Positions 13,301-18,011 of a stretch of DNA of 34,778 nucleotides are shown in pieces. The DNA lies in assembly GCA_027575765.1 (NCBI GenBank), contig JANBPT010000456.1, positions 1 through 34,778 of the forward strand, read 5' to 3'. This DNA comes from Tieghemiomyces parasiticus. Lineage: Eukaryota > Kickxellomycota > Dimargaritomycetes > Dimargaritales > Dimargaritaceae. Within the stretch, counting starts at the first letter, position 1, and every line of letters begins with the position of its first letter. The notes beneath the pieces were generated by a model, which saw nothing but the letters and a program-made list of their open reading frames with translations, searched no databases and had not been told where the DNA came from. The translations under genes were made by a program, and so were the position numbers.

Positions 13301-16300
13301 CTCTTCCTCTACCAGAACTATCCTGCTCTGGCGTCCGCGTCAGATCTCCCTATCCGTCTGGAGCCCATTGGCACCCAGGACCCTACTGATTGTCCCCTCA
13401 GCCTTGTCGCGGTACAATCCGGTGACCAACTCCTCCTAAAGGCCAGCTTCCAAGCGCATACCTTAAGTGCGAGCTTTGTAGGACGTTTCTTGGATCATCT
13501 AGCGACGGTCATTCGCTCGTTGGTCACCATGGCAACGGCCAGCCCAGTCTCCGCCATAAGTATATTATCCAAGGCTGAGCACGAGCAGCTCACCCGTACC
13601 TGGGCCCGGAACCCGGTCGAGCTCCCCACCGGTTCGGATGTTCATGCGGGCTTCTTAGCCTGTGTTCAATCCGACCCTGAACATGCTGCCGTTAGAGACG
13701 GTGACCAAGTGTATACTTACGGGCAGCTCCATTGCATGGCCAGAAACCTTGCGTACCAACTTTACCAGACCGGCAGGTGTGGCGCAGATCAAGTGATCGG
13801 AATTCTCGCCGATAATTCCGTGGAACTTATTGTAGGCCAACTGGCCACCTGGTTTACCGGTTCAGCCTTCGTTGTGATGTCCCCTGATTATCCGGTCGAG
13901 CGCCGGCAGCTTATACTTGCGGACGCCGCCTGCACCGTTGTAATCGGATCACCTGATCGTTTAGCAGGCCTAGCTGTAGATACGACCCTGCCTTGTCTGG
14001 CGGTACGCGTCGGTGAGCTCCTACGTGGCCCGCCAGCCCAAACTGTGGCATATGCGCAGGTTGGTCCCTCCGACCTAGCCTACGTAATCTACACTTCAGG
14101 ATCCACGGGCGTGCCCAAGGGAGTCATGATTGAACACGGTGCCCTGGCCCATTATCTCCACGGCTTCAACAGTGTTGGTGACGTCTCATCATCATCGGTG
14201 GTACCTACCATACTGGCTCCCACGTTTGACGTGTCGATCTCCGAGATCTGGACGACGTTGAATCATGGGGGCACCGTCGTGATTGCCCAGCCCGCCACCT
14301 TCCACGACGCCCTAGCCATCTCAACTCGGGCTGGTATGACTCCGTCAATTCTGGCACTCTTTGACCCTGTCGACTACCCCAGCCTGCAGAGTGTCCTAGT
14401 AATCGGAGAAGCTTGTCCTCGGTCCCTGGTCAGCAAGTGGGCGCCGCACGTGGAATTTATCAACCTCTACGGTCCCGCCGAAGTCACCATTGCCACCCAC
14501 CACTCCAAGCTACGGGTAGGTGATATGGTTACCATTGGCCGGCCCCTCTCCAATGTCGTCGGCGTGATTTTAGATGAATACATGCGCCCGGTCCCCGTTG
14601 GGGTCACCGGCCAACTCTACCTGGGTGGGAAGGGTTTGGCTCGTGGCTATCTTAACCGCCCCGATCTTACGGCGGAGAAGTTTATCACCTGGTCAGTGAC
14701 AAATGAGCGTCTTTACCAGACGGGTGACCTGGCCCGCTGGCTGCCCGATGGCCAGGTTCAATGCCTAGGCCGCACCGACAGCCAAATCAAGCTCCGGGGT
14801 TTCCGCATTGAGCTGGGCGAGGTGGAGGTGGCCTTGGAGTCCCACCCGGCGGTCACCCAGGCCTGCGTCGTGGTCCAGGATACGCACCTGGTGGGCTACG
14901 TCTGCCCCGGTTTCTCTGGTGACGGACACGCCATCATGGACTACGTCCGCACCCGTCTCCCTCACTACATGGTGCCAAGTACCCTCACTGGCCTAACCGA
15001 ATTCCCCCGGACCGGGGTGGGCAAGGTTGACCGCCAGGCACTACCAGTGTACGACTTCCGTGCCACCTCTAATGTCACGGACCTCTCCATCCTGTCGCCC
15101 GCAGAGCGGCAACTAGTCCAGACGGTGGCCGACTGTCTACGCCTTGACCCCTGCGCCGTTGGCCTGGATACCACCTTTTACCAGATCGGTGGCAACTCAC
15201 TCACAGCCATCCAACTAGCCTCGCGCTGTCAGAGTAATGGTCTGAAGCTAAACGTGTCCGACTTCGACCGCCAGAGCACCTTCCGTCAGCTTGCCTGTCG
15301 TGCCTTTCAAACCGTAGAGGTCCCGGCCCAACTAATTTCCATCCCGATGGCAGCCGAGGGCAGTGGGCATCTCACGCCTGCCATGATGCAATTCTTCGAT
15401 TACAACCTAACTAACCCCCAGGTATCGGCCATCCCCGCCATGTTCGAGGTCCGCCATCCTTACGCTGCCGACCAATGGCAGGAGGCCGTGGCCCAGGTCG
15501 TTGAGCGACACCCTATGCTCCGCACCCACTTCCGTCAGGAGCCGCTAACCAACAAGGTATCTTACACCATTGGTGCCATCCCAGCCGACCACTACCGCTT
15601 CGAGCACCACGAAGTAGCCGCCACAAGGGACATGGTAGAGAGGGTCGTCGAGGCCTTCCAACGCCTGGATTTCTGGGCAGGCCGTCTTAGCGAGTTCCAC
15701 GTGTTTGACCTGCATGGTGCCCAGTACTTTTTCCACTGCACCCACCACCTGGTCAACGACTACTTGACCTCCTCCCTCATTTCTGAAGAGGTGGAACTTC
15801 TCCTACTTGGCCAACCCTTGCCGCCTACCACGACGCCTTTCCAGACCTGGGCCGCTCACCTCCACCGGGTAGCCCAGGGAATTGACCCGCGTGCCATCCA
15901 ACTTCCGCCCAGTATTCCGCCATTGCCCACCTCTTTCCCCGTCGATACGACTACCGATCGCCCGGCAGACCAGCGCCAGATCAAACTAAAACTTACCCGC
16001 CAAGAAACCCACGGCCTACTTATCGATGCTTGCGAGCGGCTGCAGACCTCGCAGCTGGAGCTGATCCTAGCTGGCCTGCTGGTAGCCTACACCGAAGTGT
16101 TTGGGCTGGACGTGCTTGGGTTAGACTTTATGACGCATGGCCGCCAGCCCACGGGCCCAACATCACCAGACATGACCCGCACCGTGGGCTACTTTGCCCA
16201 CAACATTCCGCTGGTCATTAGCGCTTCCACCGGCCTTGACCATGACACGGCCCTGCAAGTGATCCGACACCAATTGCCGGGATTATTGCAAGAGGGTCCT

Positions 16301-16642
16301 CAGCTTGCGCTAGTCAAGCATCTGCATGAATTTCAAGATCCCACCTTACGCGAGCGGTTTAACATTCGACCGCAGATTGGGTTCTCCTACCTGGCCCAGC
16401 TGGCCGCGTTCTCTGCTACCCAAGAGCCGGGACTGTTTTCTGAGCGGTTCGAAATCCACAAGGAACTCTCCGCCATCCAATCCGTCAATCGCTCAGCCTA
16501 CACGGCGTTCGTAACGGCCCGCCATGTAGATGACAGCCTTTACCTTGAAATAACACGCCGGGAGGATTTACTACCCCATCCTACTGCCGAGCTTTTCCTA
16601 GCCACTTTCCGTGAGGCCCTGCTCAGTTTCCTGGTCGTGTAG
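1..16642 (+). CDS. Large modular non-ribosomal peptide synthetase, 5' end outside window
   Basis: Cytosolic assembly line that activates amino acids as adenylates, loads them on phosphopantetheine carriers and condenses them into a peptide. The frame is open from base 2 to the TAG at 16640-16642 (5546 residues, no intron). An alternative start at 77 (TTG) is not real, because the frame runs through it from the window edge. Order seen: partial A-T; C-A-T; C-A-T; C-A-T-E; C-A-T-E-like. Every A domain has its TSG(T/S)TGxPKG core, a YGPxE-type motif and the GKxDR lysine. Every T domain has GG(D/N)S. Three C domains read HHALLDAWS and the fourth HHAVLDGWS. At least five residues are incorporated by the visible part. 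There is no thioesterase, reductase or canonical terminal C domain, so release must use the odd last domain or a separate enzyme. Product unknown. The family call is certain; the number of modules upstream is unknown. Confidence 0.97.
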   Translation, partial: LGVEDSRVVYADLVLASTNPDQTSNLPSQRSSDSSAYILFTSGTTGRPKGVQVTHRSLVNFVLAACERFQLPSNCRFLQTLSIAFDSLVQEVFCTFHTGGTLVIQDGELLDDLKRVNCCAMVPSLLAVIDPESYSNLQYIIIGGESLASTLAHQWSRTARIHNVYGPTEVTVACHSHLAALGSPTTVGTTLANVQCHILDDQLRPVPVGITGEIYIAGVGVSKGYWKQPELTEKVFLDNPFGVGRLYRTGDLGCWLANGEVQVLGRKDFQVKLRGFRIELGEIESTCLAFPGVSNAVALVKAERLVSYIRYSGDDVLAVKRHLASRLPHYMVPDHIIKLDMFPLTSVGKADRTALQALPLPAPSHIESTDSVDNLPPTFEPLRRAVREALRLSSNQIVPSASFFQLGGDSISAIQLSSLLRKGGLHITVAQIFAAGSLVDLAIQMENRTDQPATETVVYQPYSLLGDDGVERDSLIQATLDAASVAAEDIQDIMPVFSLQVGFLVNTLKDPSSYMVQSVYEVRGALDVGRLHQSWQLVGRRHEILRSKFVVADSFSVRPFLQIIMKRPDIAWSYSVIDEGNPEEIEASYLTEDRRHGFTLDGPLLRLRLIRLKDTSHLMCFTFHHALLDAWSASIVLGEVLECYYGIKTQPRTQFHEFISCMARADQEKEALFWQGYLAGIQVHPVLQFPVSPNKQTVKTETSRYTFSSSLNHAHDYCKRTGVTMNSLLRFLWALTLARYTGNRDEVTFGVLMSGRNLPVPGIEGMVGMCINTLPFRVHFPPDKPVVDVIGQINQDSGALIAHEQSGLVDIKRWVNVSADTMLINSLVIYDNYKEHQTTAGEGQLELIPRDGYNETEYAYTVHFSDSDGNLGLDIKYSTRHCSPEYARLLCQYMDHVLTRLTSDTVTHTKELMLLPAAECDLIDQWSAGHAVDFPQKDWLAHQLFTQNIATRPDAIALESATTTYTYAEVYQHACSVASELRRRGFQPGHMAALLFTRCPEFIFSYLAVLLLGGVCVPMDADNAPDRLQYMLSVLDDPWVITLTGHGKVTASMGVQRERFIYANALPTGLGNANGFSPDPSRQPGDLMYIMFTSGTTGQPKGVQVCHRALVNFTLAMSDRLRLTPATRLLSMASLAFDASLNAIFSSFHAGGTLILYDCELFDCLPRANAFHATPSLLAAIDARLYPNISLVMSGGEALSPLVATTWSQHARFVNLYGPTEVTVDSHAGEFRPDSSVSIGHTLANVQCYILDGDMRPVPIGVPGEIYIGGAGLALGYWKQPELTSSVFIANPYGPDRLYRTGDLGCWLPSGKVQHLGRRDHQVKLRGFRIELGEIETHCQTLPGVSHAVALVKDDILVAYVAPETIEAANLRRHLASQLPDYMVPRHIIAVSSIPTTTVGKADRRKLLDLPLLMNDEGADELDSQDDAPAFAALRNAVAQVLHISLSRAGPRASFFQLGGDSLSAIRLASTLRTQGYVATVAQIFQYPTLGDLGEALVPVNSTLPSNFPYVPFSLVGGASESDKLRLRLSEDLCVQPGTITDVLPVSSLQQGFLVSTLKDTSAYMVQESFEILGPLDPTRLRQSWFDTLNSHAILRTKFVVADEFSNHAFLQAVLAQADVEWTDQTSTEEDLQQVEASYFTEERARGFDFRGPLVRLALFRVHDQHHVLFFAFHHALLDAWSTSIIKNETLERYHGQPTQPRTQYPDYMAKVTAVSQVELSNFWATNLADVKCHPVIQFPVQPVVNSPQHSAVNHTLSVSLSTIHGFCREQGLTFNSLLRAVWALTLARYLGEAEEVTFGVLMSGRNLSLPGIEGMVGMCLNVLPFRTRIQPDEPLDEYIRRVNQESGTLTEYEQCGLVDIRRWSRIDSDASLFQTLLVYDNHPDAKSEAVFDFQYQPRSGQNFTEYAYTIGLTEHSDTLHLDLQYLDQFCDPHYARLMCQFIDHCMAAIVAKPASQTVEVMCLPRAEKLLVDQWSTGRTIDFPHKAWLAHQLFTQQLTTRPDEVALESSTAVFTYAQAYDRAVHIATALLSGGLLSSDPVALFFTRSTEFVVSYLAVLLAGGICVPVDASLPADRLNYMLDLLDWPTMITTFSHAASTVPGLAATPRSVLCVDTLDVSQPADTSLLAGVSIQPTDVAYINFTSGSTGQPKGIPIRHESLINVVLAWCDLAGFSGAFRCAQTINIMFDPSLLEIFGTLYVGGTLVVQDGELFDVLQLVNACVSVPSVLSALNPDDFPMLSHVSVIGEMLPYPLAQTWSQGRELYNIYGPTEITITSHGTQVQPGKLVTIGSTLPNYHCYILDDQLNPVPIGVPGEICVAGVGVSDGYWRRPDLTEQVFVPNPFGSGRMYRTGDLGCWLANGEVYVLGRRDFQVKLRGMRIELGDIESHCRAFLGVSNAVALVKDDSLMAYVAPADVKLTALRHHLAVNLPHYMVPRHLLALPIIPTTTAGKADRRALSSLAVPVDEQEDAHEEADQDDTASLIALREAVAEVLHLSPAQVRRSASFFRLGGDSLSAIRLTSVLRGKGYVTTVAQVFNHPTLGDLAVALASLDHAQSPQSVYIPFSLLGDSLDNATVCEKVADSLGIQLEEIHDVLPVSSLQQGFLVSTLKDPSAYMVQESSEILGPLDPTRLRQSWFDTLNSHAILRTKFVVADEFSNHAFLQVVLAQADVEWTDQTSTEEDLQQVEASYFTEERARGFDFRGPLVRLALFRVHDQHHVLFFAFHHALLDAWSTSIIKNETLERYHGQPTQPRTQYPDYMAKVTAVSQVELSNFWATNLADVKCHPVIQFPVQPMVNSSQHSAVNHTLSVSLSAIHGFCREQGLTFNSLLRAVWALTLARYLGEAEEVTFGVLMSGRNLSLPGIEGMVGMCINTLPFRTRFQPGEPLYDYIRRVNQESGTLTEYEQCGLVDINRRAGLDTGNPLFQTLLVYGSRPEFSSTVDYDFEYLRRSGRNLTEYAYTVSFTEENQSLELGLLFQTKYCDIHHARLMCQFVDHCMTTIVSKPTSEILRQVPLPAREKALIDLWSTGPTVDFPQKDWTAHQLFTQHLATQPDAIALESATTRFTYADVYQRACAIAATLYDKGARAGNPVALLFTRCPEFIFSYLAVLLLGGLCVPMDATNALDRLAYMLDLLDDPWVVAHSAVSHLVTALSVNDERVIYADRGPTSPDLNQPSSFPIHLNPSSLAYIVFTSGTTGRPKGVQVSHRSLVNFILAGNQQFQLPAYCRCIQIANLSFDVCPGEIFFTFHVGGTLVLQDGELAEDLKRGSVCSLVPSVLAALDPVCYPNLHHIIAGGEALPPTVAAKWSGGRRLHNLYGPSEATVSSHCKLIRSDDTVTIGSPLANVQCHILDDQLRQVPIGVRGEICIGGAGVSEGYRKQPELTEKAFVVNPFGPGRLYRTGDLGCWLADGEVQVLGRKDFQVKLRGFRIELGEIESTCQTFPGVTNAVALVKEDRLVGYMAPSTVNSAELGQFIASRLPHYMVPDVMVSMDALPLTSVGKVDRRALQALDLPHESDVDGSDDHSISETFAILRRALAEALNLEPVRVVPSASFLRLGGDSISAIQFSSRCKKYGLKLTVADILKYPLLTRLEQCAEPILDKSEPKPQMDPTGPVPLTAVMRQVIPGMRHVNHFNQSFLLTCRIPLTLAKLTKAVHALLVHHDMLRVRLSVCHDEWRQVVVSLPDENCEGDQLCRFALITQAEVTTDDYEGWVLGQQQSINAEHGPVLACSLLTVAGQPYVFFTVHHLCVDFVSWRILLEDLETLLQGRPLPPKTMSFREWATLVNEHAQTLSDDLWPDHGPVAALPVDFTPVTNQPATYRTVACTSRHLGQELTQVLYEQAAPLVDASPQEFMVTALALALATTFQLDSIEVQMESHGRQPWRTDLDVSRTLGWFTSIYPATFHFDQVKHYPSLPSALRPLAHVKQRLRSLPDRGFPYGLLRYLKEGSAFPSVGSLGSTQANRVAFNYAGRFEQLNASDAFWAMASLTDGWSHSLSLDEGIKHALSASCSYGRDHGLTLNLQYATVMYQASTVEFLTNAWLENLRSLIQAALTSTVTCRTASDFGLTSLSEPAFARLAQDTLPTLGLTLDDVADLYPCLPIQEGLLLATLKDPAAYMVQSTYDLLGPLDTKRLQEAWATTAQQYPILRTRFLLGLADMPHPNLQLVSQHTDTSWTVADWSGQELGQAEAEYTRQERERGFDLKSIPIRFGLFYVASHRHRLITSVHHAVLDGWSGGLFTHALLLNYAGRMPPPAGQLKDLVTHVQGHDPHKDERFWAAQFDGVESSSLLVDPYCVPDLTVKPSDAAYYGTLTRTLELGGRIVDFAQAQGVTQSTLLRAAVALVLHHYTGSANPVFGAVVSGRNVPVPQVEAIIGPCINTLPCRARIDRASTIAGLLQALHHDSTAAYDFEHCRLTDIHRWSGVSQEQPLFNVLFLYQNYPALASASDLPIRLEPIGTQDPTDCPLSLVAVQSGDQLLLKASFQAHTLSASFVGRFLDHLATVIRSLVTMATASPVSAISILSKAEHEQLTRTWARNPVELPTGSDVHAGFLACVQSDPEHAAVRDGDQVYTYGQLHCMARNLAYQLYQTGRCGADQVIGILADNSVELIVGQLATWFTGSAFVVMSPDYPVERRQLILADAACTVVIGSPDRLAGLAVDTTLPCLAVRVGELLRGPPAQTVAYAQVGPSDLAYVIYTSGSTGVPKGVMIEHGALAHYLHGFNSVGDVSSSSVVPTILAPTFDVSISEIWTTLNHGGTVVIAQPATFHDALAISTRAGMTPSILALFDPVDYPSLQSVLVIGEACPRSLVSKWAPHVEFINLYGPAEVTIATHHSKLRVGDMVTIGRPLSNVVGVILDEYMRPVPVGVTGQLYLGGKGLARGYLNRPDLTAEKFITWSVTNERLYQTGDLARWLPDGQVQCLGRTDSQIKLRGFRIELGEVEVALESHPAVTQACVVVQDTHLVGYVCPGFSGDGHAIMDYVRTRLPHYMVPSTLTGLTEFPRTGVGKVDRQALPVYDFRATSNVTDLSILSPAERQLVQTVADCLRLDPCAVGLDTTFYQIGGNSLTAIQLASRCQSNGLKLNVSDFDRQSTFRQLACRAFQTVEVPAQLISIPMAAEGSGHLTPAMMQFFDYNLTNPQVSAIPAMFEVRHPYAADQWQEAVAQVVERHPMLRTHFRQEPLTNKVSYTIGAIPADHYRFEHHEVAATRDMVERVVEAFQRLDFWAGRLSEFHVFDLHGAQYFFHCTHHLVNDYLTSSLISEEVELLLLGQPLPPTTTPFQTWAAHLHRVAQGIDPRAIQLPPSIPPLPTSFPVDTTTDRPADQRQIKLKLTRQETHGLLIDACERLQTSQLELILAGLLVAYTEVFGLDVLGLDFMTHGRQPTGPTSPDMTRTVGYFAHNIPLVISASTGLDHDTALQVIRHQLPGLLQEGPQLALVKHLHEFQDPTLRERFNIRPQIGFSYLAQLAAFSATQEPGLFSERFEIHKELSAIQSVNRSAYTAFVTARHVDDSLYLEITRREDLLPHPTAELFLATFREALLSFLVV
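1470..4490 (+). other. NRPS module 2: C-A-T
   Basis: Condensation domain about 1470-2720 with HHALLDAWS at 1871-1897 (Ala replaces the usual Gly after the catalytic Asp) and the late motif SGRNLPVPGIEGMVG. Adenylation domain about 2790-4230 begins with the fingerprint DFPQKDWLAHQLFTQ shared by modules 2-4. TSGTTGQPKG is at 3278-3307 and NLYGPTE at 3644-3664. Pocket code read by eye: D A N A M G L V D K. Carrier serine in LGGDS at 4385-4387. No tailoring domain is inserted. Confidence 0.88.
4600..7640 (+). other. NRPS module 3: C-A-T
   Basis: Condensation domain about 4600-5870 with HHALLDAWS at 5021-5047; most of its N-terminal two thirds is nearly identical in DNA to module 4. Adenylation domain about 5945-7370: TSGSTGQPKG at 6428-6457 and NIYGPTE at 6794-6814. 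Pocket code by eye: D P L S S I I I T K. The A3-A5 region differs from modules 1, 2 and 4 (for example GE instead of GGE before the second pocket segment), suggesting a different substrate. Carrier serine in LGGDS at 7538-7540, followed by an acidic-rich downstream linker. Confidence 0.88.
4628..5460 (+). repeat. Near-identical intragenic repeat, copy 1 (C domain of module 3)
   Basis: Pairs with 7781-8613 at an exact offset of 3153 nt (1051 codons). I count about 17 mismatches over about 833 bp. The stretch 4840-5214 is identical between copies (375 bp), and 4711-5214 has a single mismatch at 4839. Downstream of about 5460 the similarity drops abruptly, although both sequences still encode the same C-domain fold. 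This looks like recent gene conversion or a recent internal duplication event rather than protein-level constraint, because synonymous sites are also identical. Confidence 0.95.
7770..12170 (+). other. NRPS module 4: C-A-T-E with intact epimerase motifs
   Basis: Condensation domain about 7770-9030 (HHALLDAWS at 8174-8200). Adenylation about 9095-10530, TSGTTGRPKG at 9578-9607, NLYGPSE at 9944-9964. Pocket code by eye: D V G L I G L V S K. Carrier serine at 10682-10684. An epimerization domain follows (about 10840-12150) with HFNQS near 10897, HHxxxDxxSW at 11237-11266, ESHGR at 11627-11641 retaining the catalytic Glu, GWFTxxYP, a PxGFPYG loop and FNYAG at 11900-11914. All signatures of a working E domain are present, so residue 4 of the visible chain is expected to be delivered as the D-isomer. 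Confidence 0.9.
7781..8613 (+). repeat. Near-identical intragenic repeat, copy 2 (C domain of module 4)
   Basis: Second copy of the tract at 4628-5460, same strand and same reading frame, offset 3153 nt. The mismatches cluster at both ends of the tract (first ~85 bp and last ~250 bp), leaving a conserved core, as expected of a conversion tract with ragged edges. Confidence 0.95.
12260..16642 (+). other. NRPS module 5: C-A-T plus degenerate epimerase-like terminal domain
   Basis: Condensation domain about 12260-13530 with HHAVLDGWS at 12680-12706; it accepts the chain from the upstream E domain, so a D-specific C domain is expected. Adenylation about 13600-15040: TSGSTGVPKG at 14093-14122, NLYGPAE at 14462-14482, pocket code by eye D V S M L I L I A K. 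Carrier serine in IGGNS at 15197-15199. The last domain (about 15350-16640) has the E/C fold signatures HHLVND at 15743-15760, HGRQP from 16136 and TVGYF, but lacks HFNQS, the SW after HHxxxD, the Glu of EGHGR (Met-Thr instead, 16130-16135) and the GYG loop. It is probably inactive as an epimerase; a release or gatekeeping role is only inferred. Confidence 0.85.
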
Positions 16643-18011
16643 ATCCTAATACCTCACTGGCTATGAACTTAAGGAACTGCTTGTCCACGATATAAGCAGT
16701 CGCTTTTCTCGAGTAATTTTTTTAAAAAAACAATCAATTGCATTTTTTTGATGAATTTGTATAAGGAAACCTCGGGACTTTTAAGTTAATAACTCAAACG
16801 AGCTCCATACCACTTGAAAAAATATCATCCTGGCCGTGCAATATGATCAGTGATGTTGTTTATCAACGAATGCATTGGTCATAAGGATGAACAGCGAATG
16901 TATAGGTCTAGGCTTTCGTGATATCGCAGTAGGACATTAGTAGCTATATGGGACGATTCGGATTCTAATGGAAACGCAACTTGTACTACGCCATTATAGA
17001 TCTGCACTCGCGGTTGTCATTTCACCGCGCCCTCGCTAACCCATTATTTCACGGACTGAAGTTTCTAATGAACTAGACAACTCGGGGGAAGTGTAGATAG
17101 AAGGAAGAGTGCGCAACAGTATGTTGCGGTACTCGCACATGAACAAGAGTTTAGTGGGACTCCGAGGGTGTAAGTCAGACTGGGGAGGATATTGAAAAGT
17201 CAATGTAGAATTGACACAAGTACATACCAGTCAGAACACGATAGTGTTGTTCATCGCCTGCCGGTGACACGAACGAGCGGTGTAGCTGCTCCTTAAATAA
17301 CATAGACAAACAGGAAGACTGCGGGATTCGACACAATGTGGTGCTAGGGCGGCCGGACCAAGTACATTATTCCGCCTGCAAGACGTACACTAGGGGCCTT
17401 CATGGTACTCGATTTGATAGACCGATAGTGACGCGTGGGCAGGTGACGTAGAATCCGTTGGCGGGTCACTCTCCGGCCATTAATAGCGACAACGTAGAGC
17501 TGCTAGACTGTGGTACACCTGCTTTACGGCCTACTGAAAGTAACCATCCTGTGACCATTATCCCCTTCGGGTAGGCAATGCAATTGGAGGGCCAGTTATT
17601 TGGCCCGCATAGCCCTATCGGATTACCAAACCATGGCCTCTATACTTCCCTAGTTACCCGGTTATCCTTTTCTGTTCGGCAATCTCGTTGCTTTCCGTAG
17701 TCTTAAATATGACGTTGTTAAGCAAATCGCGTTTATATAGCAACCGATAGATCTAATTGTTACCTGAAAAAGTCTAAATTTTACATGACCTATTTGTCCA
17801 ACTAAAATATATCGGTTTTTTAAAAAAATCAATGGCCCTTTGTATTTGCGAGCCGATAATAGTCCTGTCCTTAACACGGGGACGGAATGCACTACGAGTC
17901 AAAGTGGACACACAAATAAGACCAGCAGGAAACAGGCTGTGCAGCAAACAGTTTGCATATAAGCGAGCAGAGATCAGAGAGGGCAACCGCCGGAACCCCC
18001 ACAAAAAACTT
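16643..18011. other. Convergent intergenic region, no gene seen
   Basis: Lies between the stop of the NRPS (+) and the stop of MCC alpha (-), so it holds both 3' flanks. Only short open frames occur, none with recognisable protein character. Two T-run/A-run palindromes are visible: seven T then seven A at 16717-16730, and six T then seven A at 17816-17828; both are followed by CAAT-containing sequence. No tRNA, transposase or convincing poly(A) signal was found. Confidence 0.6.

Noticed and set aside
15350..16642. Terminal NRPS domain as a standard condensation or thioesterase domain
   Set aside because: No GxSxG serine hydrolase motif; HGRQP and TVGYF blocks place it with E-type domains rather than canonical C domains.
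16717..17828. Two T-run/A-run palindromes as ends of a mobile element
   Set aside because: Homopolymer palindromes are common in AT-rich intergenic DNA; no shared longer termini or target duplication could be seen.
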